Part shown: positions 1 to 9,651 of the stretch, one piece after another
Numbering within the stretch: the stretch's first letter is position 1
Layout: each line of letters begins with the position of its first letter
Program-made: the position numbers and the translations under genes
Notes under the pieces: model-generated
Told to the model about the DNA's origin: nothing
Database searches by the model: none
What the model saw: the letters and a program-made list of their open reading frames with translations, nothing else
Source: Croceimicrobium sp963974215
Lineage (GTDB): Bacteria; Bacteroidota; Bacteroidia; Flavobacteriales; Schleiferiaceae
Length of the DNA: 64,000 nt
Reading direction: 5' to 3'
Assembly (NCBI GenBank): GCA_963974215.1
Contig: CAXBBL010000012.1
Span: forward strand, 1-64,000

Positions 1-60
1 CTCCTTTTCAAAGAACTAAATCTTATATTGCATCCTAGAGTAACGCAGGACACACTACTG

Positions 61-196
61 GTGCCAACAAAAAATAAACGCAAGTCGGCTTTAATCCCGC
101 TCCGGTAGGGCATTTACGGTTGACAGAGAAACATTCCGTGTCTTCACGAAACTACGGACGAAGCCGCCCTGCGTTTATTAAAACCGTTAGCTACCA
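61..196. repeat. attC-like inverted-repeat module 1
   Basis: Two arms, 73-91 and 161-179, are reverse complements at 17 of 19 positions. The outer ends (GGTGCCAAC near 60-68 and GTTAGCTACC at 187-196) also pair imperfectly. The inner part contains TGACAGAGA followed by ATTCCG (121-138), which recurs at 411-427. The right end GCTACCA recurs at 476-482. A long imperfect palindrome ending just before an ATG looks like an integron attC site or a similar cassette-recombination site. No integrase is visible in the window. Confidence 0.45.
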
Positions 197-197
197 T

Positions 198-413
198 ATG
201 AAAACGAGACTGCGGAAAATATTGAAACGAATTCACTTTGTCGCTTTGACAATAGCGATTTTGAATTCCCTTTTCAAGAATTTTACGACCTATAGTCTCG
301 AAGGAAATGTCGAATTTGGAATTGAGATTTTGACAGTAATCAGCATATGCAGATGTTACGATCAATCAAATTCATCAAATAGTCTCGCTCTTAAACAACT
401 TACAGTTTTTTGA
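198..413 (+). CDS. small hypothetical protein in a possible gene cassette
   Basis: A 71-codon frame beginning at the ATG two bases after the first inverted-repeat module and ending with the TGA that forms the start of the second TGACAGAGA repeat. The product is basic at its N-terminus (KTRLRKILKR) followed by a hydrophobic stretch of about 15 residues (residues 11-28), so a short membrane-associated protein is possible. The longer frame beginning at the TTG at 120 runs through the inverted repeat and is less likely. I do not recognise a family. Support comes from its position between two repeat modules rather than from its sequence, and it may not be expressed. Confidence 0.35.
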   Translation: MKTRLRKILKRIHFVALTIAILNSLFKNFTTYSLEGNVEFGIEILTVISICRCYDQSNSSNSLALKQLTVF

Positions 414-482
414 CAGAGACGATTCCGACGCGGAACCAACAAAGGGAAGCGCCTTGAAACTGCCGTAAACCCTTGGCTACCA
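405..482. repeat. attC-like inverted-repeat module 2
   Basis: A second copy of the motif pair seen upstream: TGACAGAGA with ATTCCG at 411-427 and GCTACCA at 476-482. Both markers are displaced by 286-290 bp from copy 1. GGAACCAACAAAGGG (431-445) and CCCTTGGCTACC (470-481) are imperfect inverted partners. It would close the cassette holding the 198-413 frame. Confidence 0.4.
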
Positions 483-854
483 ATAAAGCATTTCATTTAG
501 AAACTATCCTGAATACGCCAACTTACCGCCTTCTATCTTAAGTTTAAATTGAATCAGAAGTAAATCAATACCCTTAATTTCCTTCTAACCTCCTTTTTAG
601 ATTTATTAGACTCGCAGCCGCTAAGGTTTAAATACCAGCAATCAATTAAATTAGATACACCATCCTCCCCAACCTCCATCAACCTAAGTCAATGCAAATA
701 AGCTATTTAACACCGAAATCCTATTTCTACTACTATTTTCCATTTCAATCGAGCTTCAAAAGAAAGCCTTTGGATTAATTCAATTCCCAGTGCTTTTATT
801 TTTTTTAGTGGACAATAGCAATTATTTTCACCAAATAAATTTAATCCATTTACC
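483..854. other. AT-rich intergenic region, nothing recognised
   Basis: About 370 bp of AT-rich DNA between the cassette-like region and the MORN-repeat gene. No credible coding frame, RNA gene or strong hairpin was seen. The promoter of the downstream gene presumably lies here, but no clear TAnnTTTG box was picked out. Confidence 0.5.
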
Positions 855-3800
855 TTGAAAGTCGCAGTTCGCTTAATATTCGTGTTTAGCCTAATTCCCT
901 TTTTAGGCTACTCTCAAAATGAAGATTGGTTTTTCAATTCGGTGGATAGTATCTCGGCAGGCATTGAAATGCATAACCGCGAAGCTTATGACAGCGCTAT
1001 CGCTTTGTACGACCAAATTCACTCCGGTGACACTAATTATGCCTGGGCTCAATACGAAAAGTGCTTCAGTTTATCTAGCGCTGGTCGTCACGAAGAAGCT
1101 CTCGAACTAGCCCGCATAAATTTAAAAACATCCAACAGCTACGCCACCCAGTTTTATATTTTAATCGGCAACAGCCTTGATGATTTAGAAAAATCGCAGG
1201 AAGCCCAAGCCATATACGATAGTGCCATAGTCTTATTTCCTGGCAGCGAAAAGCTCTATTACAATAGAGCGGTACTTCACCTTAGAAAAGAGCGCTGGAA
1301 GCAAGCAATAGATGATTTAAAAAAAGCGATCGAGCTCAACCCCTTTCACGCTTCGTCGCATTATCAATTAGCTAATCTCGCACTCAATAATGGCAATCAT
1401 ACACAAGCCTTACTTTCTTTAGGCTATTACTTTCTAGCCGAGCCAGCGAGTGGAAGAACCAACGCAATCTTGCAATATTTCAATGATGCTCTTTCTGAGA
1501 AAACCACCCTTAAACCAATTGACTATCAATTTGACCCAGAAGGAACATATACCAAAAGTGATCGCTTAATCAAAAGTTATGCTGCTCTTAGGGATGCTTA
1601 CGATGTTTCGTCTAAAAGTTCATTTCCACTGGTAAAACAAATGCATTTAGCCTATAACCAAGTTGCCAAAATAAAGGGAAAAGAAGATTTCTGGGCAATG
1701 TATTATCTACCATTTTATCAGGCAATGGTGGGAGAAGAGCAATTTGAAGCGTTCAGTTACCTGCTTTGTGTTAGTATACAAAACGATTATTATCAAGATC
1801 TAGCTGAAAGCCATATGGACATGATCCGTGATCAAATCTCGTGGTCTTCAGGATTTATAGTAAAACACCATGGTCTTCACCCTCTCGGCTATACCAAGGG
1901 TGCAGAATTGGCTCAATTCTACTTTCACAAGGGCACCAATGGTATTAGTGGAAGAGGAAGTGTTGATAAAGACAATAATCCAACTGGAGTTTATGAATTC
2001 TATTACACTAGCGGCGCTGTTAGCAGTAGAGGTGAAATGAATGAAAATGGAAATGAAATTGGAGAACATCGCACCTACTTTAGCAATGGACAGCTGCAAC
2101 AAGTGGCCCTTTACAAAGATGGCATGCGTGATGGTCGGATGAAAGAATACTACGTAAATGGGGTTCTCTTCTTGGAAGCTGGATATAAAAACAATAAGCT
2201 TGATGGTCCCGCCACATTGTATCACCAATATGGTCCAAAATCAAAGGAACTTTTCTTTAAAGAAGGCATCTTGGTCGACACCTTATCTTACTACCACAAC
2301 AATGGTCAGTTGTCTTCTAAAATTCCGCATCAACAAGGAAAAGGAAATGGTTTAGCTATTTACTTTAATGAAGATGGTAGTTTACTCTCCAAAATAAATC
2401 TCAAGGATGATATACGAACGGGGCCAGCTGAATTCTACTACCCCAACGGGCAGTTAGACACCAAACTAACTTACAATGACAAAGGAGAGATTACGGGCCC
2501 TTATGAATCTTACTACTCTAATGGTCAGTTAATTGAGCGTGGAGACTATCTAGAAAATATTCAAATTGGAAACTGGAACACTTATAATCCTGAAGGTAAA
2601 TTAATCCGCGAGGTTAATTTCGATGAAAGAGGCAAAAAATCTGGTATAGAAATCTCTTACGACGCCAAGGGACGCAAAACAGAAATGTATCGTTACAAGC
2701 GCGAAGAGTTTGTTTATTTTGAAAATTACGACACAACCGGAGCGGTAATTGCATCTGGGGAAGAAAAAAGGGGGAAAATCAATTTCAAAAAATTCAACCT
2801 CAATGGTACTTTAATGATCGATGGTGTATTAAACGAAAACTATCGTATCGGAGAATGGAAAGAATACGACTCCTACGGAAACCTTGAACGCAAGCTTAGT
2901 TACTCTGATGACGGAAAATTGGAAAATGAGGCTCCCGAGTATTTTACTGAAAGTGGTGAAATCAGTGGTTTATACAACTACCGAAACGACACACTCCATG
3001 GCCCTTACATAAGGTATTATAGCAATGGGGAAATAGCGGAAATGGGCACCTACTACAAAGGCAGCCTTAATGGAATTGTAAACAGCTACTACCCAGACGG
3101 GGCTAAGAAGTCCATTCAATACTACCTCAATGGCTCAAGAAATGGAGAGCAGAATTACTATAATTCGGACGGATCTTTGGACAGAAAAGAAAAATCGGAT
3201 AAGGGAATTTTAGCCGCCTATAAAAGCTATTTAAATGATAGCTTAATTTTCGACGCCAAGTATGAAGATCCGCGCGAGCCAATCCTAATCAAATTCCCAA
3301 ACGGTAAAACCTCTGCTGAGTTATCTCGCACAGGAGGACAATATCAGGGCAAAGCTCAGTGGTTTCATGGCAATGGCCAACTAAGCACCAACGGCTTCTT
3401 TATTGACAATAAAAAAGACGGAAAGTGGACGAACTACTTCCCTAATGGGCAAATTAAAATGCTCCGTGAATATCACCTTGATAAGCCGGTAGGTACTTGG
3501 GAAGAATATTGGCCTAATGGGCAGATTGATGAAGTGTATCAATACCTTGAAGGAGAATTGCATGGCCCCAACAAAGAATACAATGAAAGTGGAATTCTTA
3601 CTGACGTTCTCAATTACTACCTAGGTAAAATAGACGGTGATCGCTATTTCTATTCAGAGGAAGGCGATTTACAACATATTCGTGTTTATGACCTTGGCAC
3701 AATTATCGGCTGGAAAAAAGTTAAAGCCGATGGCACTGCTGGGGAATTTGTTCCTTTGAAAGAAGGAAGCGGCAAAGTAAAAGCGCTTTATCCTAATGGT

Positions 3801-4145
3801 AAAGCTGCACGCGAATACGAGCTAATTAATGGGGACTTTGGCAATTCAGTCTATCGCAGTTATTATTCCTCAGGGCAACTTGAGCAAGAGTTGCATTACA
3901 AGAATGGCGATTATTTTGGCATTCAGAAGTACTATTATCCCGATGGGCAAACCCATAAAGAGATCAATTACGAGGCTGGTTTAAAACACGGGGTGGAGAA
4001 GCATTACCATGCAAATGGACAGTTGGCAAAAGTGATGAATTGGGCTTGGGGTGAGCTTTTTGGAAACTATACTGAATACAACGAAAAGGGCCAAAAACTG
4101 AACGAATACTTATATTCAGATGGGGATCTTTATGAAGAGTTATAA
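855..4145 (+). CDS. exported TPR and MORN (YwqK-type) repeat protein
   Basis: The 1096-residue product starts with a signal peptide (residues 1-20, ending near FLGYSQ), which supports the TTG start because no earlier in-frame ATG gives one. Residues about 30-200 contain TPR-like helical repeats, for example the pair with NRAVLHLRKERWKQAIDDLKKAIELNP at its core. From about residue 360 to the end there is a very long run of repeats of the form YYxNGQLxxxxxYxxGxxxGxWxxY, typical of the YwqK/MORN family. It probably forms an extended beta-rod on a helical base outside the inner membrane, perhaps for protein or surface contacts; the exact function is unknown. The next gene overlaps its 3' end by 14 bp, so the two are co-transcribed and probably translationally coupled. 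Confidence 0.85.
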   Translation: MKVAVRLIFVFSLIPFLGYSQNEDWFFNSVDSISAGIEMHNREAYDSAIALYDQIHSGDTNYAWAQYEKCFSLSSAGRHEEALELARINLKTSNSYATQFYILIGNSLDDLEKSQEAQAIYDSAIVLFPGSEKLYYNRAVLHLRKERWKQAIDDLKKAIELNPFHASSHYQLANLALNNGNHTQALLSLGYYFLAEPASGRTNAILQYFNDALSEKTTLKPIDYQFDPEGTYTKSDRLIKSYAALRDAYDVSSKSSFPLVKQMHLAYNQVAKIKGKEDFWAMYYLPFYQAMVGEEQFEAFSYLLCVSIQNDYYQDLAESHMDMIRDQISWSSGFIVKHHGLHPLGYTKGAELAQFYFHKGTNGISGRGSVDKDNNPTGVYEFYYTSGAVSSRGEMNENGNEIGEHRTYFSNGQLQQVALYKDGMRDGRMKEYYVNGVLFLEAGYKNNKLDGPATLYHQYGPKSKELFFKEGILVDTLSYYHNNGQLSSKIPHQQGKGNGLAIYFNEDGSLLSKINLKDDIRTGPAEFYYPNGQLDTKLTYNDKGEITGPYESYYSNGQLIERGDYLENIQIGNWNTYNPEGKLIREVNFDERGKKSGIEISYDAKGRKTEMYRYKREEFVYFENYDTTGAVIASGEEKRGKINFKKFNLNGTLMIDGVLNENYRIGEWKEYDSYGNLERKLSYSDDGKLENEAPEYFTESGEISGLYNYRNDTLHGPYIRYYSNGEIAEMGTYYKGSLNGIVNSYYPDGAKKSIQYYLNGSRNGEQNYYNSDGSLDRKEKSDKGILAAYKSYLNDSLIFDAKYEDPREPILIKFPNGKTSAELSRTGGQYQGKAQWFHGNGQLSTNGFFIDNKKDGKWTNYFPNGQIKMLREYHLDKPVGTWEEYWPNGQIDEVYQYLEGELHGPNKEYNESGILTDVLNYYLGKIDGDRYFYSEEGDLQHIRVYDLGTIIGWKKVKADGTAGEFVPLKEGSGKVKALYPNGKAAREYELINGDFGNSVYRSYYSSGQLEQELHYKNGDYFGIQKYYYPDGQTHKEINYEAGLKHGVEKHYHANGQLAKVMNWAWGELFGNYTEYNEKGQKLNEYLYSDGDLYEEL

Positions 4146-6051
4146 ACTAAAACTAGCTTTTTTCCTTTTCTTCTCGTTCTCACTTTGGGGACAAAGCCCA
4201 AAAAACCTCAGCGAAGAATTTAAAGATAAGTCTTTTGTCCAACTCGACGGACAGAATATAACTTCCTTGGAAATAGTGGATGATGAAATATTGATCACCA
4301 ATAAGTTCTATTCCAAAACCTTTGTGAATGATATAAATGTAAACGGACGTGGGGAAGTTTCTCTCTCGTATGAGCCTCCCTTTAGTGAAATCACAAAAAT
4401 TGATGCTTTTACACTTATTCCCGATTTTGAAAAGGACAAGTACCACAAACAAAAGGTACGCGATATAAACGATCGCAAGATTATTGATTATAACGTCTTT
4501 CACGATGGTACACGGGCTAAATCATTCAAATTTGAGGGTTTAGTAAAAGGAGCCGTCACCGTTCTAGAATATGAAGAGGAATTTAGAGAGCCCTTTCTGG
4601 TAGGCCGTGAGATTTTTGATCGTAACCGCTTCTCGAAAAAACAGCACTTCAGCCTGGTGGTAGAAAATGGTATTGATATTAACATCAAATACTTTAATTG
4701 CGACAGTAGCTTTTTTGAGCATTGGATTGAAAAGAAAAGAAAAGAAACTATTTACCATTGGCAAGTTTCAAACTTAGAAGCAAGAGAATGGGAATATGGA
4801 TCTCCCAGCGGATTATATACAAGTCCACATATCCTTTATCGCATTAATTCTTTCGTTAATTCGAAAAATGAGGTGCAAAACGTACTGCGAAATGTCAGCG
4901 ATTTACATAAAAACTATCAACGATTCTTAAAACCCCTAAGCAGTCCTAACTCTGATTTAATGCGTCTTACCGATAGCCTAATTGAAGACATCAAGTCTCC
5001 GATGGAGAAGGCTCGTGTTATTTACGACTGGGTAAACCACTCTATCAGATACATTGCCTACGAAGATGGTTACGGTGGTTTTCAGCCACGCGACGCAAAC
5101 CTTGTTTATTCTAAACGCTACGGCGACTGCAAAGACATGGGAAACCTGATTGTACAAATGATGCAGTATGCAGGCTTAAATGCACACCATGTTTGGATCG
5201 GAACCAGAGACATCCCCTATACCTACGAGGAAGTACCTACAGCCTTAGCTGACAATCATATGATTGCCGCCTTAAAATTAGAAGGTGAATTTTACTTTCT
5301 CGATGCTACCAATAAGTTTCTCCCCTTCCCCAACCCTAGTAGCTTTATTCAAGGCAAACAAGCCTTAATAAACCTTGGTCCAGATGAGTTTCTGCTTAAA
5401 ACTGTTCCTACCCTTAGCCCAGAGCAAAATGCAGAAATTGATTCCTGCTTCCTTAAATTGAAGAATACCAATCTTGTAGGGACGGGTCATAAACATTACG
5501 GCGTGTACCATCGCTCCTCCGTGCTTCGAGTGCTAGAACGAAAAGATGAAGAAGCCTTAGATGCTTTTCTAAAAAGTGATCTCGAGAAAGGAGATAATCG
5601 CTGTAAAACTGTCATGACTGCGATACAAACCAGCGATGACGGTGTAAATCTTGACTATACGATGCAGCTTAGTAACTATGCTCGCAAGGCTAGCGATAAG
5701 CTTATTATCAACCTCAACTTGGAGCAGGTGCTTTCGGGTAACAATGTGGAAGTAGACCGAAAGAATCCTCTAGAGTTTAAAAACACCGTTCAATTTAAAC
5801 GGTATTTTGAAATTGAAATCCCAGAGGGCATGCATGTGAGTTTTCTGCCGGAAGGCGATTCATTTGGGCACGAGAAATTTGATTTCGAACTCAACTATTC
5901 TATTCAAAACAACAAAGTTATTTACGACCTAGAAATTTCACTCAAGTCTATTTTCATTATGCCCGAAGACTTTGCTGAGTGGAATAAGCTCATCCAAAAA
6001 CTTCGTAAAAACTACCAACAAACCCTAATTATAGAACCCAATGAAATTTAA
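4132..6051 (+). CDS. exported DUF3857 / transglutaminase-like protein with intact triad
   Basis: The ATG at 4132 is preferred to the in-frame ATG at 4120 because it places the basic-hydrophobic signal peptide (MKSYKLKLAFFLFFSFSLWG) at the N-terminus. The 639-residue protein has an N-terminal DUF3857 beta region, then a transglutaminase-like papain-fold core. Cys333 lies in YGDCKDMG, His376 in DNHMIAAL and Asp391 in FYFLDAT, a complete Cys-His-Asp triad. A C-terminal beta-rich region follows. Proteins of this type are common in Bacteroidota; whether they act as proteases, crosslinkers or amidases in the envelope is not known. It sits in an overlapping operon with the MORN-repeat protein before it and a second DUF3857 protein after it. 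Confidence 0.88.
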   Translation: MKSYKLKLAFFLFFSFSLWGQSPKNLSEEFKDKSFVQLDGQNITSLEIVDDEILITNKFYSKTFVNDINVNGRGEVSLSYEPPFSEITKIDAFTLIPDFEKDKYHKQKVRDINDRKIIDYNVFHDGTRAKSFKFEGLVKGAVTVLEYEEEFREPFLVGREIFDRNRFSKKQHFSLVVENGIDINIKYFNCDSSFFEHWIEKKRKETIYHWQVSNLEAREWEYGSPSGLYTSPHILYRINSFVNSKNEVQNVLRNVSDLHKNYQRFLKPLSSPNSDLMRLTDSLIEDIKSPMEKARVIYDWVNHSIRYIAYEDGYGGFQPRDANLVYSKRYGDCKDMGNLIVQMMQYAGLNAHHVWIGTRDIPYTYEEVPTALADNHMIAALKLEGEFYFLDATNKFLPFPNPSSFIQGKQALINLGPDEFLLKTVPTLSPEQNAEIDSCFLKLKNTNLVGTGHKHYGVYHRSSVLRVLERKDEEALDAFLKSDLEKGDNRCKTVMTAIQTSDDGVNLDYTMQLSNYARKASDKLIINLNLEQVLSGNNVEVDRKNPLEFKNTVQFKRYFEIEIPEGMHVSFLPEGDSFGHEKFDFELNYSIQNNKVIYDLEISLKSIFIMPEDFAEWNKLIQKLRKNYQQTLIIEPNEI

Positions 6052-8032
6052 CCCTATTCTCCTTTGCAGTCTTTTGTTTCTTAGTAATCAGCTATTTGCA
6101 CAAGATTCTGAGTCCTACTTTAATTACGAAGATTACGATTGGAGTGAAACGGAAGCCGTCTTTACGGGAGAGGTAGATGACAGCACAGCCGCCCTCATTC
6201 TTAAAGACAAATTGCTCTACAATTTCCATTACATAGGAGAAGACAATAAGCTGGTAATGGATCGCCTTTACCACAGACGCGTTTATTTGAACAGCACCAG
6301 TGCTTTAGAAGAGTTTAATCGCAAATACATTCCTACAGGGGAAGCGAACGAACTTTTAAAGTTTCGAGCGCGAGCCATAACCGGTAATAAGGTTACAGAA
6401 ATAGATGAAGATGATATTGAGACCGGCCTTTTGGAAGATAGCGAAACTGAATATAATTACTTCGCTTTTCAAGGACTAGAAGTAGGTTCAATAGTAGAGT
6501 ATTACTATGTTAATCGCATGTATCCTAACACGAAAGGACTGATGATTACTTATCAGGAGGAATATGAAATACTCGATTTCCAATTAGATGTTATCACACC
6601 CTGGAACTTGATTTTCACTAATAAAGTTTACAATTTACCCGATTCCGTAATTACTGATACAAGCATTGAAAACCAAAACCGATGGTATCTCCATACCGCC
6701 ACTTCTGCTTACGAAGAAGAAAGTGTAAGCCCTGGAAAGGCTCTTATGGGCAGGGTTATGTTTAAATTAGACCAGAACCTGTATAATGGAGCAAGTGACA
6801 TCACCTCCTATAATTATGCAGCCCAAAACTTAATCTCCTTCATTACGGTTGAGCTTAGCAGGAAGGGTGAGAAAGCTATTAAACAGGAAGCTAAAAACGC
6901 AAGTAAATATCTAGTTAAAGAAGAGCCTAATTTAAGCTTAGCTCAAAGGCTAGAACACTATATTAAAGACAATTATAGTTATTATGACGCCAGCGCAACC
7001 CAGTTAAATGACATTGAGTTTATTCAAGAGAACAAAGTTTTCAACTCCGGCGGTGCCTTGCGATTATACACTAGAATTCTGGATCAGCTTGAGCTAGATT
7101 ATCAAGTGGTTTATACCACCAACCGCAGTCAGTTAATTTTCGATGATGAATTTGAGTCAAACAAATTCTTAGATGAACTTTTGGTTTATATCCCCCAAGA
7201 AGATTTATACTTTGACATCTCGGATGTTTCCTCTAGAAACGGCGTTAACAATTTCAACTTCACGGCTAATAAAGCCCTTTTTATTGATAAGGAACTCTTA
7301 GGTGAAGACTTTGTTGCGCTTACTGATGTGCGGGAAATACCTTATAAACCGGCCTCTTTTACGGTAGACAGCATTAAGGCCAAAGTTATCCTAGATGATG
7401 CGTTCTTAGACAATAAAGTAAACGTTTTCCGCTCTCTAACGGGATATGCTGCCCGCAGTTATCAAGGCATTTTCGAGCTTATTAAGGAAGAAGATCAATT
7501 GAAAGAAATTGAAGAAAGCCTAATTGGCTATATCGATTCAGAGGCCGAGGTTCAAGACATAGAGGTTAGGAATGGTAAAGCTATCTATTTAGGGCGCAAA
7601 CCCCTACAAGCAACTGCCACCCTGACAAATATTCAATTACTTGAAAATGCCGGCAATAGCCTTTTACTAAATGTCGGGAAACTGATTGGCCCTCAAATGA
7701 CCATGTACGATGAAGACTCTGCACGGGTAAATGACATTTACAACTATTTCGCTCGCAGCTATTACCGTACTATTGAATTTGAAATCCCGACGGGTTACAA
7801 GCTTCTTAATGCAGATGATTTATTATTTGACGAGAAGCTAGTTATTGACGGCGAAACCCGAGCAATTTTTAAATCGACCTACCAAACAACAGGTAACACG
7901 GTATTGGTTACCATTTCAGAATGGTACGAAGACCATATCTACCCGAAAGAGTATTTTGAAGATTACTTAAAAGTAGTTAACGCTGCCGCAGATTTCAATA
8001 AGGTAAGCGTACTGCTTGAAAAGGAGTCCTAA
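6041..8032 (+). CDS. exported DUF3857 protein with degenerate transglutaminase core
   Basis: A 663-residue product with a clear signal peptide (MKFNPILLCSLLFLSNQLFA), overlapping the preceding gene by 11 bp. Its DUF3857 region resembles that of its neighbour (for example FQGLEVGSIVEYYYV, where the neighbour has FEGLVKGAVTVLEYE). In the transglutaminase-like region, about residues 310-390, the usual GDCKD block with the catalytic cysteine is replaced by FNSGGALRLY. The expected aspartate strand survives as DLYFDISDVSS. I infer a catalytically inactive paralogue, perhaps a structural or regulatory partner of the active enzyme encoded upstream. No other function can be assigned. Confidence 0.85.
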   Translation: MKFNPILLCSLLFLSNQLFAQDSESYFNYEDYDWSETEAVFTGEVDDSTAALILKDKLLYNFHYIGEDNKLVMDRLYHRRVYLNSTSALEEFNRKYIPTGEANELLKFRARAITGNKVTEIDEDDIETGLLEDSETEYNYFAFQGLEVGSIVEYYYVNRMYPNTKGLMITYQEEYEILDFQLDVITPWNLIFTNKVYNLPDSVITDTSIENQNRWYLHTATSAYEEESVSPGKALMGRVMFKLDQNLYNGASDITSYNYAAQNLISFITVELSRKGEKAIKQEAKNASKYLVKEEPNLSLAQRLEHYIKDNYSYYDASATQLNDIEFIQENKVFNSGGALRLYTRILDQLELDYQVVYTTNRSQLIFDDEFESNKFLDELLVYIPQEDLYFDISDVSSRNGVNNFNFTANKALFIDKELLGEDFVALTDVREIPYKPASFTVDSIKAKVILDDAFLDNKVNVFRSLTGYAARSYQGIFELIKEEDQLKEIEESLIGYIDSEAEVQDIEVRNGKAIYLGRKPLQATATLTNIQLLENAGNSLLLNVGKLIGPQMTMYDEDSARVNDIYNYFARSYYRTIEFEIPTGYKLLNADDLLFDEKLVIDGETRAIFKSTYQTTGNTVLVTISEWYEDHIYPKEYFEDYLKVVNAAADFNKVSVLLEKES

Positions 8033-8055
8033 GCAAGATATAACAAAACCTATAT

Positions 8056-8095
8056 CCAGTTCAATAGTAGCAGTACAGCTATTCTGTTGAACTGG
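8056..8095 (+). terminator. stem-loop after the MORN/transglutaminase operon
   Basis: CCAGTTCAA (8056-8064) pairs perfectly with TTGAACTGG (8087-8095), with an inner AATAG/CTATT extension. It lies 24 bp after the stop codon. There is no strong U-tract, so it may stabilise the mRNA rather than terminate. The rest of 8033-8466 holds no gene that I recognise. Confidence 0.5.
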
Positions 8096-8383
8096 TATTA
8101 GGCTTAGGTCTTGCAAAAAATGGATGCTCTAAAAGATGCCTTTATCTACTTTCGGATAATCGAAAATTAGAACGCATCTGGGCCTAGGCACCAATACCCA
8201 TTTCCGTAAAACTATAAACATGAATTCGAAGCAAAATTAGGCCTTTTATATCTTAAACAGAGGGAGGATTTTACGTCGAACTCACCTTTTTAAAAAGAAG
8301 AATTTTGTTCACAACGCACTAAGGAACAGGATCTAAAATTAGCGTTATTTCTATGCGCTCTCTTCAGCCAATGCGTTTTAGCT

Positions 8384-8391
8384 TATCTTTG
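8384..8391 (+). promoter_or_regulatory. candidate -7 box of the GTPase operon
   Basis: TATCTTTG matches the Bacteroidota -7 consensus TAnnTTTG, 75 bp before the first gene of the small-GTPase operon. No good TTG -33 element is seen at the expected distance, so the call is tentative. Confidence 0.4.
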
Positions 8392-8466
8392 CCGCAAGGA
8401 CTCTAGTTATCTGATGTTTAGTCATCCAATTTTTCACAGAATAACTCGAAACAACTCAAACACAAT

Positions 8467-8820
8467 ATGGCAAATAAAACCAATCAGAATAAGGAAGCTA
8501 CCGCTACACAGCAGGTAGATAACAGGATTGCGGCAGTAAGAGATTTAATCTTCGGTGAAAATATTCAACAGTACAATACAGAATTTGCTGATGTTTACGA
8601 CAAGATTAAAGCGCTTAAAGAAGAAAGTAGTAGAAATCTTAGTGAGGCCGTAGTTGAACTAGAAGGCAAACTGGCTGATTTGGAGCGCCTAATGGACGAT
8701 AAATTCCAAGACCTCAACAGTGATTTAGACAAGCGTCTAGCCGAATTAGATGACGCCAAAGCCGATCGAGTAAAGTTAGGTCAGGCCTTAGAGAAAATTG
8801 CACTGATGCTGCAAGAGTAA
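8467..8820 (+). CDS. small coiled-coil protein of the GTPase operon
   Basis: A 117-residue, highly charged protein without signal peptide or membrane segment. Residues about 35-115 are strongly helical with heptad-like spacing (for example VVELEGKLADLERLMDDKF), predicting a coiled-coil dimer or oligomer. Its stop codon is directly followed by the ATG of the next gene, so the two are translationally coupled. I do not recognise a named family. From context it is probably a scaffold or effector for the longin/roadblock-like protein and the GTPase encoded downstream; that role is inference. Confidence 0.75.
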   Translation: MANKTNQNKEATATQQVDNRIAAVRDLIFGENIQQYNTEFADVYDKIKALKEESSRNLSEAVVELEGKLADLERLMDDKFQDLNSDLDKRLAELDDAKADRVKLGQALEKIALMLQE

Positions 8821-9639
8821 ATGAAAAAAGCAGCAGAAGACCATATCAAAGACAAACGTTTTGAGCTACTTATAGATCTTCTCTTAGCTGATGATAGACA
8901 AGATATTAGCCTTCTTAAAGAAGAGCTTCTTGAAGCTAAAAATTTCAAATCTAAGGTTGACCCCTTCGTGGATGCAAAGATTGAGGACTTAAGACAGAAC
9001 TTTCCCGTTTATTTTGGCGACACCATTACCGAGACAATCAAGGTGCAAATCAAAGAGTCGCAAGATGAAGTAGTTGAAGCCCTTTACCCCATTATGGGTA
9101 AATTAGTGAAGAAGTTTATTGCCTCTGAAATCGCAAAACTATTTGAGAGTATTAATAATACCATTAACGAAAAGTTCTCTGTTAAAAGCATCATCAAGCG
9201 CTTCTTCAAAGGAAAAAAAACCAAGGCGGAAGATGTTTTACAAGAAGTATTTGAACCAGTAGTAGAAGAGCTTTTTGTGATTGGCAAAGAATCGGGCTTA
9301 TTAATCGGCAGCTTTAGCCGGGGCAATATTGCCGATAAAGACATGGTTTCGGGAATGCTTACCGCCATCAAGGCTTTCGCGGAAGACGCCTTCTCTAAGG
9401 AAGGCCAGGATTTGGAAGATATCAAATTTGAAACCTTTCAATTGTCCATGATGAATTTCAAGTCTATCTATCTCGCTACCGCCACTTCTGGGATTTTAAA
9501 TGCCGAGTTTAAAGATCGTTTAACGGATAGTCTCAACAATCTAGCGGATACAATTTTAAGAAACCGAGAATACTTGGCGGATGAATCCAAACTCAATAAT
9601 TTACTAGAGGAAGTACTGAAAGATCTAGAGCAAAAATAG
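8821..9639 (+). CDS. predicted longin/roadblock-like partner of the small GTPase
   Basis: A 272-residue soluble protein. The first 140 residues are helical and charged, with a basic patch around residues 117-135. Residues about 143-245 have the strand-helix pattern of a longin/roadblock module. VVEELFVIGKESGLLIGSFS reads as two short strands around a turn, DKDMVSGMLTAIKAFAEDAF as the long helix, then the strand SIYLATATS and a final helix. I recall similar EVxxIFLIxxxGLLI...SGMLTAI modules in cyanobacterial and chloroflexal OmpA-type proteins, but cannot search. Roadblock proteins such as MglB regulate Ras-like GTPases, and the next gene encodes one 12 bp downstream. The fold assignment is inference; the operon position is seen directly. 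Confidence 0.6.
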   Translation: MKKAAEDHIKDKRFELLIDLLLADDRQDISLLKEELLEAKNFKSKVDPFVDAKIEDLRQNFPVYFGDTITETIKVQIKESQDEVVEALYPIMGKLVKKFIASEIAKLFESINNTINEKFSVKSIIKRFFKGKKTKAEDVLQEVFEPVVEELFVIGKESGLLIGSFSRGNIADKDMVSGMLTAIKAFAEDAFSKEGQDLEDIKFETFQLSMMNFKSIYLATATSGILNAEFKDRLTDSLNNLADTILRNREYLADESKLNNLLEEVLKDLEQK

Positions 9640-9651
9640 ACCTAGAAAGAA

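Noticed and set aside
120..197. Longer TTG-started form of the 198-413 frame
   Set aside because: It runs through the inverted repeat of the cassette-like module; the ATG at 198 is just after it.
8033..8466. Possible small RNA in the gap before the GTPase operon
   Set aside because: Only one stem-loop near the upstream stop was seen; no internal promoter or terminator pair.
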